Source of the DNA: 66-474 sp963771735
Lineage (GTDB): Bacteria > Pseudomonadota > Gammaproteobacteria > Xanthomonadales > Rhodanobacteraceae
Assembly (NCBI GenBank): GCA_963771735.1
Contig: CAVYUN010000002.1
Span: forward strand, 806,001 to 870,000
Length of the DNA stretch: 64,000 nucleotides
Direction: 5' to 3'
The position numbers and the translations under genes are program-made. Positions 16,810-24,647 of this stretch are shown in pieces. The notes under the pieces are model-generated. The model saw nothing but the letters and a program-made list of their open reading frames with translations, searched no databases and was not told the DNA's origin. Each line of letters begins with the position of its first letter. The first letter of the stretch is position 1.

Positions 16810-17817
16810 TCAGTCGTGCGGCGGGCCGGGCGGCATGGAGGATGCGGGAGCGGCCGCAGGCTTGGCCAATGATGATGTCGCGGCCGGCCGGGCCGCAGAC
16901 GTGGTGCTGGCAGCGGGTGTTGCCGTGGTGGCCGGCGCCGGATGTGCCTTTTGCCAGGCGGACAGCACGGCCGTGTCGTACCAATGGCCGGACTGTTTCA
17001 CCATCGGCCACTCACCGCTCAGGGACTGGCCCGCCAGGGTCATGTCGAGCTTAACGACCGCATGGTTGCCGTCGTTGGTGACGGTATCGATCTTGGCGGA
17101 GGTCAGGCTGTTGGCGAGGTCGAGCCCGTACAAGTCCATCACGTCCTCGAGCCCATTCCAGATGATCCCGTAGTCGCGCATGGTCTGGGCGTAATCGAGC
17201 GCACGCCACTGCGCGAGCGTTCGCACGTGCAACTGGCGCGCCGTGTTGCAGACCAGCTGGATCGCCTTGGTGGCCTTCTTGGCGTCGCCGAAGTCGGTGG
17301 TTTTCGCCCAGCCGCTCAGCGCAGCGAGTGCCTGGCGTGCCAGCAGTTTCTGCGCGTCGTCGAGTTGCGGCGAGTCCGCGATCATCGCTTCACCCGCGGC
17401 CCGCAGGATGCCGCTGAAAATGGGCAGGCTCGAATCCTTGCCAGCGTGCAGTTTCGCGAGCTCGGGCTGCAGGCGCTTGGCCAGTCTGGCCTCGGCGCCG
17501 GGCTCGGTCAGCATCCGCATGATTTGCGCGAATTGCTGCTGCCGGGCCGCAGAATCGGGTTCGGCGTGCGCATGCGACTGTTGCCACTCCGCGCGCCACT
17601 GGGTGTAGTCGGCGGGTGGCAGGCGGTTCTTCATCAAACCGTCGAAATCGCCCGTGGCGGCAAGACGCAGGCTGGTCGCGACCGCCTGCTCGGGCGTGGC
17701 ATTGCTGGGTGGTGGCGGTGCATGGTGACAGGCCGCGAGCGCCAGCACACCGGCCATGCTGAATGCCGCAACGAGCACACGGCGCGGGACGGCGATGGAG
17801 GGGTTTCGGATCGGCAT
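16810..17817 (-). CDS. Hypothetical lipoprotein
   Basis: A 335-residue exported protein. The signal peptide has a basic start (MPIRNPSIAVPRR), a hydrophobic core and a lipobox LALAAC, so the mature protein begins at a lipidated cysteine near residue 31. A proline-rich linker follows, then a helical domain with repeated alanine-rich helices. The C-terminal tail is low-complexity (A, P, T, S). I recognise no family for the central domain. The ATG at 17817 was chosen because it gives a proper signal peptide; the frame extends 14 codons upstream. pyrF ends 38 bases upstream on the same strand. Confidence 0.8.
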   Translation of the reverse strand: MPIRNPSIAVPRRVLVAAFSMAGVLALAACHHAPPPPSNATPEQAVATSLRLAATGDFDGLMKNRLPPADYTQWRAEWQQSHAHAEPDSAARQQQFAQIMRMLTEPGAEARLAKRLQPELAKLHAGKDSSLPIFSGILRAAGEAMIADSPQLDDAQKLLARQALAALSGWAKTTDFGDAKKATKAIQLVCNTARQLHVRTLAQWRALDYAQTMRDYGIIWNGLEDVMDLYGLDLANSLTSAKIDTVTNDGNHAVVKLDMTLAGQSLSGEWPMVKQSGHWYDTAVLSAWQKAHPAPATTATPAASTTSAARPAATSSLAKPAAAPASSMPPGPPHD

Positions 17818-17855
17818 GGGCCGGAGTGTGGCGAGGGCGGATTGCCCGTGCAAGT

Positions 17856-18569
17856 TCACCCGGTTGCCTGCTCGATCTGCGCGACGATGGTCTCGGCGGC
17901 CGCGCGTGGATCGGCTGCGTTGCGGATCGGACGCCCGACGACGATGTAATCCGCGCCCTGTGAAAATGCGGTCGCGACGTCCACGGTGCGTTTCTGGTCG
18001 TCGTTCGAGGGTCCGGCGGGCCGGATGCCGGGACAGACCGTGAGCAGATCCTGCCCCAGTGCATCGCGCAAGCGCGGCAGGTCGGCGCCGGAGCAGACCA
18101 CGCCGTCGATGCCGGCGGCCTGCGCGAGACGCGCACGTTCGATCACGACATCGGCAGGTTCTCCGTGCACGCCGAGTGCGGCGAGGTCATGGGAATCGTT
18201 GCTGGTCAGCACGGTGACCGCCAGCAGCCGGAGTGTACCCCGGGCTTTCGCCGCGGCTTCCAGCATCGCGCGGCTGTCGCAATGCACGGTCGCGAACGTG
18301 ACCGGGCGTTGCGCCAGGCCGCGCACCGCGCCGGCCACCGTGGCCGGCACGTCGTGGAACTTCAGGTCGGCGAAGATTTTTTTGCCGCGCCGGGCGAGCT
18401 CATCCAGCACGTCGAAGTAATCGCCGCCGCTCAGCAACTCCAGCCCGATCTTGTAGAACGACACGCTGTCCCCCAACCGGTCCATCCAGGCGATGGCGGC
18501 GGCACGATCAGGGACATCCAGCGCGAAGATCAGGCGATCGCGGGCGTGGGCCGTGGCTTGGGTCGGCAT
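17856..18569 (-). CDS. pyrF: Orotidine 5'-phosphate decarboxylase
   Basis: A TIM-barrel enzyme of 237 residues that converts OMP to UMP, the last step of de novo pyrimidine synthesis. It starts LIFALDVPD, the catalytic motif is FADLKFHDVP (Asp-Lys-x-x-Asp tetrad), and the phosphate-binding end is SQGADYIVVGRPI. Length is typical. It reads toward the lipoprotein gene on the same strand and is divergent from the AI-2E family transporter. Confidence 0.96.
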   Translation of the reverse strand: MPTQATAHARDRLIFALDVPDRAAAIAWMDRLGDSVSFYKIGLELLSGGDYFDVLDELARRGKKIFADLKFHDVPATVAGAVRGLAQRPVTFATVHCDSRAMLEAAAKARGTLRLLAVTVLTSNDSHDLAALGVHGEPADVVIERARLAQAAGIDGVVCSGADLPRLRDALGQDLLTVCPGIRPAGPSNDDQKRTVDVATAFSQGADYIVVGRPIRNAADPRAAAETIVAQIEQATG

Positions 18570-18655
18570 GCGGGTTTCCAGAGGTGGCTCCGGGCGATTT
18601 TACCGTTCCCTTCGACACTGGAGCCTGGTACGGCTTCCTGCCACACTCGGCGCGC

Positions 18656-19675
18656 ATGACTGAGCCGCCCTCCCGGATTTCACGCTACACCGCGACCGCA
18701 AGCTACATCGCTGCAGCCGTGGCGCTGCTGCTGGTGATGTTCCTGCACCTGCTGCCCGCCCTGATCGCGGGATTGCTGGTCTATGCCGTGGTCGACGCAC
18801 TGGCCCCGCTTCTGGAGCGCCACTGGCCCGGCGGGTGGGCGCGGCAGCTCGTGGTGGGTGGGTTGGCGATCGTGGTCGCGGGCCTGCTGGCATTGTTGAT
18901 CTTCGGCGCCGTCGTTTTCGTGCGCGTTGAAGTTGGCGACCCCAACACGCTATTCGACCGCATGATGCCGAGCATTGATCGTGCACGCACGCAGCTGCCC
19001 GCCTGGATCGTCACCTATCTGCCAGTCAGCGCGGAGGATTTTCGTTTCACTGCTACGCACCTAGCGCGTGCGCACGCGGCGCAACTGCAGGTGGCGGGAA
19101 AGGAAACCGCACACGTGTTCGGCCGTATCCTTGTCGGCCTTGCGCTGGGTGCGCTGGTGGCGCTTACCCACGCACGCTCGGTGGAAAATTGCGGCCCCTT
19201 GCGGCGCGACCTGACAACCCGTTGCGGGCGTGTTGCCAAGGCCTTCCACGACATCGTGTTCGCGCAGGCGCGCATTTCAGCGCTCAACACCGTCCTCACG
19301 GCGATCTTCCTGTTGATCGTGCTGCCTTTGAGCGGCGTACATCTGCCGTTGGCCAAGACCCTGATCGCGATCACCTTCATCGTCGGATTGTTGCCGGTGA
19401 TCGGCAACCTGATCTCCAACACCCTGATCGTGATCGTCGGGTTATCGGTGTCACTGTGGGTTGCGGCGGGCGCACTGATATTCCTGATCCTTATCCACAA
19501 GCTCGAGTATTTCCTCAACGCCAACATCGTCGGCAATCGCATCCATGCGCGCGCCTGGGAAATCCTGCTGGCCATGCTGGTGATGGAAGCCGCCTTCGGC
19601 CTGCCCGGCGTGGTCGCCGCGCCGATCTACTACGCGTATCTCAAGAGCGAGTTGACAGCAGCGAAATTGATTTGA
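18656..19675 (+). CDS. AI-2E family transporter
   Basis: A 339-residue polytopic membrane protein with about seven hydrophobic segments. The family core is SALNTVLTAIFLL, followed by TFIVGLLPVIGNLISNT near residue 240 and KLEYFLNANIVGNRI toward the C-terminus. Members move diverse small molecules, sometimes autoinducer-2 or Na+/H+; the substrate cannot be told from sequence. The ATG at 18656 was chosen, 66 bases inside a longer open frame that lacks similarity. Confidence 0.88.
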   Translation: MTEPPSRISRYTATASYIAAAVALLLVMFLHLLPALIAGLLVYAVVDALAPLLERHWPGGWARQLVVGGLAIVVAGLLALLIFGAVVFVRVEVGDPNTLFDRMMPSIDRARTQLPAWIVTYLPVSAEDFRFTATHLARAHAAQLQVAGKETAHVFGRILVGLALGALVALTHARSVENCGPLRRDLTTRCGRVAKAFHDIVFAQARISALNTVLTAIFLLIVLPLSGVHLPLAKTLIAITFIVGLLPVIGNLISNTLIVIVGLSVSLWVAAGALIFLILIHKLEYFLNANIVGNRIHARAWEILLAMLVMEAAFGLPGVVAAPIYYAYLKSELTAAKLI

Positions 19676-19692
19676 TGGCGTTGATTGCCAAC

Positions 19693-19710
19693 GTATGGGT
19701 TTTCCCATAC
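19693..19710. terminator. Short stem-loop after the AI-2E family gene
   Basis: GTATGGG-TTTT-CCCATAC, a perfect 7-bp stem with a tetraloop, begins 17 bases after the stop codon and is followed by TTGTTGGG rather than a clean T-run. A weak terminator is possible. A TATACT hexamer at 19784-19789 further on may be the -10 box of waaA. Confidence 0.4.
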
Positions 19711-19816
19711 TTGTTGGGCTGGTTGTTCCGGCGAAAGTGGTTTTTCTGCATGATGAGCGAAACGCCATCCCGATCCCGAAAGCTATACTCGCGCGCTGCG
19801 ACTCGCGTTCCGTGAC

Positions 19817-21127
19817 ATGCTCCGATTTTTCTATACCGTCGCGATGTATCTCGCCACGCCGGTCATCGTCTGGCGACTGGTGGCGCGCGGGTTTCGATAT
19901 CGCGGCTATTTCCGGCGCTGGCGGGAACGCTTCGGCAGGTTTCCCGATCCGGGCATGAACGAATGCATCTGGGTGCATGCGGTGTCGGTGGGCGAAGTCA
20001 ACGCCGCGCTGCCTTTGATTCATGCGTTGCGCCGCCGCTATGCACCTCGCCCCATGGTGGTCACCACGGTGACCCCGACCGGATCGGAGCGGGTGCGCAG
20101 CCTGTTCGGCGACGACGTGTTCCACGTCTATCTGCCCTACGACCTGCCGCGTGCGGTCAAGCGATTCCTGGATCGCATTCGTCCGGCGCTGGCGGTGGTG
20201 ATGGAAACCGAGATCTGGCCGAACCTTTTTTACCAGTGCGGCAGGCGGGGCATTCCCCTGGCGGTAGTCAACGCGCGCCTTTCGGAACGTTCGTTGCGCG
20301 GGTACCGGCCCATCCACGCACTGGTGAAGCAGGCCTTGACCAACGTGTCGGTGATCGCCGCGCAGTCGCACGCAGATGCGCGCCGCTATCGCGCGCTGGG
20401 CGCCGATCCCTCGCGCGTACAGGTTTCCGGGAATCTCAAATACGACATGCCGTTGCCAAAGGGTGCGCGGCTGCGCGGCGCGAAGTTGCGCGCGCAATGG
20501 GGCGAGGCGCGGCCCGTGTGGATGGCTGCCAGCACCCACGAAGGCGAGGATCTGGCCGCGTTCGAAGCCCACCTTGCCGTGCTGGCGCGGATGCCCGATG
20601 CGCTGTTGCTGATCGCGGCGCGGCATCCGGAACGTTTCCGCGCGGTCGAGCACGCGGCGCGCAATCTCGGGTTCGCCGTGGCCACGCATGGCGAAGGCGA
20701 TGTCGATCCGGAAACCCAATGCCTGGTGATCGACGGGATGGGCGTGATGATGCGTTATTTCGCGGCTTGTGACCTCGCCTTCGTCGCGGGTTCGCTGGTG
20801 CCGATCGGTGGCCACAACGTGCTCGAACCCGCGGCCCTGTCGAAGCCGGTGCTGGTCGGGCCGTACACGTTCAATTTCGAGGAAATCACCCGCACCATGA
20901 TCGAGGCCGGCGGCGCGCGCCGGGTTGCCACGACCCAGGAACTGGGCACGGCGGTGCTGGAGCTCCTGCGCGATCCGGCCGAGCTGGCTCGGATGGGTGC
21001 GGCGGCGCACGCGGTGTGCGTGCGCGAACGTGGTGCCGCGCGGCGGACGATGGTACTGCTGGGTCGCGTCTTCGCGCGGGCCCGCTATCGCAACGAGAGT
21101 GCGCCGGTCATTGCAGCAGCGCGTTGA
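19817..21127 (+). CDS. waaA: 3-deoxy-D-manno-octulosonic acid (Kdo) transferase
   Basis: An inner-membrane glycosyltransferase of 436 residues that adds Kdo to lipid IVA. One N-terminal membrane anchor (MLRFFYTVAMYLATPVIVW) precedes two Rossmann domains. VHAVSVGEVNAA carries the catalytic glutamate; METEIWPN, VSGNLKYD, AASTHEGED and GGHNVLEPA are all conserved WaaA blocks. Whether it adds one or two Kdo residues cannot be read from the sequence. Its 3' end overlaps the convergent tolC gene by 20 bases. Confidence 0.96.
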   Translation: MLRFFYTVAMYLATPVIVWRLVARGFRYRGYFRRWRERFGRFPDPGMNECIWVHAVSVGEVNAALPLIHALRRRYAPRPMVVTTVTPTGSERVRSLFGDDVFHVYLPYDLPRAVKRFLDRIRPALAVVMETEIWPNLFYQCGRRGIPLAVVNARLSERSLRGYRPIHALVKQALTNVSVIAAQSHADARRYRALGADPSRVQVSGNLKYDMPLPKGARLRGAKLRAQWGEARPVWMAASTHEGEDLAAFEAHLAVLARMPDALLLIAARHPERFRAVEHAARNLGFAVATHGEGDVDPETQCLVIDGMGVMMRYFAACDLAFVAGSLVPIGGHNVLEPAALSKPVLVGPYTFNFEEITRTMIEAGGARRVATTQELGTAVLELLRDPAELARMGAAAHAVCVRERGAARRTMVLLGRVFARARYRNESAPVIAAAR

Positions 21128-22547
21128 CCGCTTCCAAGTCCTTGATGGACAGCGTGCCTGCGGCGTACTTCAGGTTGAGCTGGTTGACCACCAGTGCATG
21201 GCGCGCCTGGGAATACGCGCCCAGCGCTTGAAAGTACGTGCTTTGTGCGATCAGCAAGTTGACGATCGTCTGGGTGCCGATGTCGTAACCCGCCTGGGTG
21301 GCATCGAGCGCAGTCTTGGCAGATTCCACTGCGGCCTTGTTGGCTTGTACTGAACTTATGCCCGCCTCGATGGCATTGAAGGCGTTGCGGGTGTTGCTGA
21401 TCACGGTGCGGCGGTCCTGTTCCAGCACGTCGCCGGCCTGGTCGCGTTCGGCGATGGCCTGCTTTTCCCGCGCGATGATTCCGCCGCCCGAGAACAGCGG
21501 AACGGTCAATACCAGACCGATGGTGGTGTCGGTACTGCGGCTGTCCTGGCGCAACACGTTCTCGTAATCATTCGGCGGCGGATAGCCCGTGCTGATGATG
21601 CTCGGTCCCCGCCACGACGGATTGCGCGAATATTGCACCGAGGCGTTCAAGGTCGGCAGATGGCCGGCGTGGGCCGCCGTGACACTGTGCTGCGCGGATT
21701 GCACCTGATCACGCTGGGCCTGCAGCGACGGGTTGCTGGCCAGGGCAGTGTTGACCCAGTCCTGGATGTTGTTGGGTTCCGGGGACGTGAGCGGCAGCTT
21801 GTCGGTCAATGCGTCCAGCGAGCCGGGTTTCTCGCCGGTGATTTGTTCCAACGCCTGACGATCATTGAATACGGCGTTTTGGGCGCTGATGACTTGGGCA
21901 ACTGCCGTGTCATAGGAAGCCCTCGCATCGGCCACGTCGGTGATGGCCGCGAAACCGACGTCGTATTTGGCCTGGGCCTGATCCAGCTGCTTTTTCAACG
22001 AGGCTTCGTTGGATTTGGCGTACTTCAACTGGTCCTCGTCGGTGAGCACGGTGAAGTACGCCTGCGCCACCCGCAGGATCAGATCCTGCTGCGCTGCGAC
22101 GTATTGGGCCTCGGTTGCACGGGCATTGGCCTTGCTGGCGCGCCAATCTTCGAACTTGCCGAGGTCGAACAGCACCTGGTTGAAGCCCAGCGATTCGGTA
22201 CGCGAGCGCCCGGCGCTGTGCCCGAACGTGTCGTTCAATTGAGTGGTGCCATTCGGCAGCTGCACCAGATTGCTCCCGCTCTGGGTGCCGTGGCTGTCAT
22301 TGAACGAGACGCTCCCGTCGAGCTGCGGCAGCAGCGGTGCGCGAGAGATTGCGGCGCCCGCATTGCCGACGCGCTGCTGCGCTTCGGCCTGCTTGAGCAC
22401 GGGATCCGATTGCAGCGCTTGCCGGTAGGCGTCCAGCAGGTTTTCGGCGTGCGCCGTGGCCGCATGTGCGCAACCGAGTGCCACGGTGACGGCGATGGCA
22501 CAGGCGCGGATTGCGAAGGAATGGCGGGACGCGTTGCGTGGGGTCAT
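21108..22547 (-). CDS. tolC: TolC family outer membrane efflux channel
   Basis: A 479-residue outer-membrane channel with a Sec signal peptide (about residues 1-34, ending TAHA-EN). The two repeated halves that build the beta-barrel and periplasmic alpha-tunnel are visible. LLDAYRQALQSDPVLKQAEA starts the first half and the second begins near NPSLQAQRDQVQSAQHSV. It is of the exported type I class without a lipobox, unlike the second TolC-like protein at 50 kb. pcm lies just upstream on the same strand, a common gammaproteobacterial arrangement. Confidence 0.95.
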   Translation of the reverse strand: MTPRNASRHSFAIRACAIAVTVALGCAHAATAHAENLLDAYRQALQSDPVLKQAEAQQRVGNAGAAISRAPLLPQLDGSVSFNDSHGTQSGSNLVQLPNGTTQLNDTFGHSAGRSRTESLGFNQVLFDLGKFEDWRASKANARATEAQYVAAQQDLILRVAQAYFTVLTDEDQLKYAKSNEASLKKQLDQAQAKYDVGFAAITDVADARASYDTAVAQVISAQNAVFNDRQALEQITGEKPGSLDALTDKLPLTSPEPNNIQDWVNTALASNPSLQAQRDQVQSAQHSVTAAHAGHLPTLNASVQYSRNPSWRGPSIISTGYPPPNDYENVLRQDSRSTDTTIGLVLTVPLFSGGGIIAREKQAIAERDQAGDVLEQDRRTVISNTRNAFNAIEAGISSVQANKAAVESAKTALDATQAGYDIGTQTIVNLLIAQSTYFQALGAYSQARHALVVNQLNLKYAAGTLSIKDLEAVNALLQ

Positions 22548-22583
22548 GCGGAAAAATCCTTGCCGGGGCGAACGCCCCTTGAT

Positions 22584-23249
22584 TTACAAATTGAACGCGC
22601 GCGCCGGAGCGGCGCCCGCGAGATAAGGCGCATCGGTCTCGAACAAGCGGTCCTCGATCCACCCGCCATCGGCCGCGCGCCTCAGCAGCACGGCCTGCAT
22701 CGCCGGTTCGGTGCCGCGGATCACGAACATCCGGCCTGCGGGTTTCAGCCACCCGCCGAAAACGGATGGCAGAACCGCGACTGCGCCGGTCACCGCGATC
22801 GCATCGAACGGTTGCGGTGGCGTGTAGCCATCCAGCGCGTTGGCGTGCACGCAATCGACATTGCCGATGGATTGGTCGAGCAGCTTCGAACGGGCGGACT
22901 CAACGAAATCGGCGCGGTGATCGATGCTGGTGACGTGTGCGCACAATCCCGCGAGGCAAGCCGCAAAGTAGCCGGTACCGGTGCCGATTTCGAGCACGTG
23001 TTCGTTGGCCATCGGCAGCAGGGCCTGCAGCACACGGCCTTCGACCACGGGCTTGAACATCACTTCGTCATGACCGATCGGCAAGGTCACATCGGCGTAT
23101 GCGATTGCCTCGTAGGCCTTGGGCACGAATGACTCGCGGGGCAGCGTGGCGAGGACGTCGAGCACTCGGGCGTCCAGCACTTCCCATGGACGCACCTGGT
23201 TTTCGACCATGTTGCGGTGCGCAACCGCGAGTTCGGGATTCATGTTCAT
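22584..23249 (-). CDS. pcm: Protein-L-isoaspartate O-methyltransferase
   Basis: A SAM-dependent repair enzyme of 221 residues that methylates isoaspartyl residues in aged proteins. Conserved parts are NMVENQVRPW at the start, RESFVP, the SAM loop VLEIGTGTGYFAA and the ALDGYTPPQPFDAIAVTGAV region. The substitution of the usual P-region residues is mild and the length is normal. The ATG at 23249 (MNMNPE) is chosen; a second ATG lies two codons on. It is 36 bases upstream of tolC and probably co-transcribed. Confidence 0.93.
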   Translation of the reverse strand: MNMNPELAVAHRNMVENQVRPWEVLDARVLDVLATLPRESFVPKAYEAIAYADVTLPIGHDEVMFKPVVEGRVLQALLPMANEHVLEIGTGTGYFAACLAGLCAHVTSIDHRADFVESARSKLLDQSIGNVDCVHANALDGYTPPQPFDAIAVTGAVAVLPSVFGGWLKPAGRMFVIRGTEPAMQAVLLRRAADGGWIEDRLFETDAPYLAGAAPARAFNL

Positions 23250-23486
23250 GCCGATTGGGTTCCATCGAATTCCAAAACGGAAAAGCTTAGGCGTGCCTGT
23301 CACCTTGGGCAATGCATAAAGACTGCGGCGTGCGCCGTTGCCGACGAAGTGCCGGAAGTCACCGGACCGTGGTGACAGCGGTCATCCGTGGATCCGGGTT
23401 GTTGTCAGCACGATCCGCGCCAACCACGGTCTTGTCATTTTTGCTTCAAAATCATTGGCATAAAGAAAAGCCGCCAATCTGATACA

Positions 23487-23569
23487 TGTCCGCGGACAGG
23501 ATACGGACGCGGCGGACATGCCGGCATGACGTGCATCAAGACACGGTATTGTGTACTCGCGCGTATAAT
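23487..23569. promoter_or_regulatory. Palindromes and -10 box upstream of the TetR gene
   Basis: The 367-base interval between divergent pcm and the TetR gene contains no gene. It holds two perfect 12-base palindromes, TGTCCGCGGACA (23487-23498) and CATGCCGGCATG (23517-23528), both with GGACA nearby, and a TATAAT at 23564-23569. The palindromes are plausible TetR operators and could control the regulator and the pcm-tolC operon in both directions. This is inference from position and symmetry. Confidence 0.5.
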
Positions 23570-23616
23570 AACGCCATGTACCACCCAACCCGTTACGGGT
23601 CCGAAAGACTGAAGAC

Positions 23617-24252
23617 ATGAACGCTTTACCTGAACGCTGCAGTGGCCCGGGGCGGCCGAAGGATCTGGAGAAGCGCGCCGCTATTCTGGAGGCGGCCAAG
23701 CACCTGTTTCCCCAGCACGGTTTCGAAGGTACCAGCATGGATGCCGTCGCGACCGAGGCCGGCGTGTCCAAGCTCACCGTTTACAGCCACTTCGGCGGCA
23801 AGGAAGCGCTGTTCATCGAAACCATCCGCTGCAAATGCGATGGCTTGTTGCCGCGCACCCTGTTCGATGTGGATGTGGCTGCGCCGGTGCGCGATCAGCT
23901 ACTGTCGGTCGCGCGCGCGTTCTTCGGCATGATGATGAGCGATAGTGCGCTGGGCATGCACCGCACCCTGGTGGCGAGTTCGCAGCAGTCGCCCAAACTG
24001 GCCAAGCTGTTCTGGGAGGCCGGCCCGATGCAGATTCAGGCGGCGCTGGCCGAAATGCTGCAGAAGGAAGTCGAGGCGCGTCAGCTGGACATCACGGATA
24101 CGCGCCGCGCGGCGAGCCAGTTCTTTGCTTTGCTGAAAGGCGAACACCACGCCCGCATGTTATTCGGCTGCGGCCAACCCACCCCCGCGGAAGCCGAGGC
24201 GCACCTCGAGGCCACGGTGGATATGTTTCTCAGGGCACACGGACCACGTTGA
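23617..24252 (+). CDS. TetR/AcrR family transcriptional regulator
   Basis: A 211-residue repressor. The helix-turn-helix occupies about residues 19-65: KRAAILEAAKHLF, then GFEGTSMDAVATEAGVSKLTVYSHFGGKEALF, as in AcrR-like proteins. The ligand domain contains a histidine and cysteine-bearing segment near FALLKGEHHARMLFGCG, typical of the AefR-like C-terminal type. It is divergent from pcm-tolC, which suggests that it controls the TolC channel and itself. The inducing ligand is unknown. Confidence 0.88.
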   Translation: MNALPERCSGPGRPKDLEKRAAILEAAKHLFPQHGFEGTSMDAVATEAGVSKLTVYSHFGGKEALFIETIRCKCDGLLPRTLFDVDVAAPVRDQLLSVARAFFGMMMSDSALGMHRTLVASSQQSPKLAKLFWEAGPMQIQAALAEMLQKEVEARQLDITDTRRAASQFFALLKGEHHARMLFGCGQPTPAEAEAHLEATVDMFLRAHGPR

Positions 24253-24414
24253 GCTCGGGTATGCGGCGGTTGCAGCAAAAGTCGAGTCCAGGGAGGCGGC
24301 ACCGAAGGCCATGATGTTGCTGCGTAGCCGAAAACCACAACCTTGCTATTCAAAGGCGAAGCAGCGGTGGGGATGATCGCACATTGAACCCAAACGTGTT
24401 TCAATGGCGCATTG

Positions 24415-24505
24415 AAGCGGGGGTGCCGCACACCGAAACGTGCCGGCTGAGAAAGACCCTTCGAACCTGGCCGGGCGTTGCATTCCATCCGGTGTAGGGA
24501 GCTTT
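24415..24505 (+). promoter_or_regulatory. TPP (thi-box) riboswitch
   Basis: The conserved thiamine pyrophosphate aptamer elements are present in order. GGGGTGCC opens the 5' strand, GGCTGAGAAAGACCC is at 24446-24460, TCGAACCTG follows, and GTGTAGGGAGC closes it near 24493-24503. TPP binding lowers expression of the downstream thiC. The aptamer ends about 145 bases before the thiC start, leaving room for an expression platform. Confidence 0.93.
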
Positions 24506-24551
24506 GCCGCGCGACGCAGCATGCGTGCATCCGGCGCCTCCCGTCTTCAAA

Positions 24552-24613
24552 GGCGAATCTCTTCGCAACCGTCCCGCGCCTCCGCGCGGACCCTCCGCGA
24601 AGCGGGATTCGCC
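24552..24613 (+). promoter_or_regulatory. Long hairpin between the TPP aptamer and thiC
   Basis: GGCGAATC (24552-24559) pairs with GATTCGCC (24606-24613) and, inside it, CTTCGC (24561-24566) pairs with GCGAAG (24597-24602), around a C-rich loop. No T-run follows, so it is not a simple intrinsic terminator. It is the best candidate for the riboswitch expression platform or a Rho-related element. Confidence 0.5.
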
Positions 24614-24647
24614 GATTACCTTCAAGACCGCAGCCGGACCAACGCCA

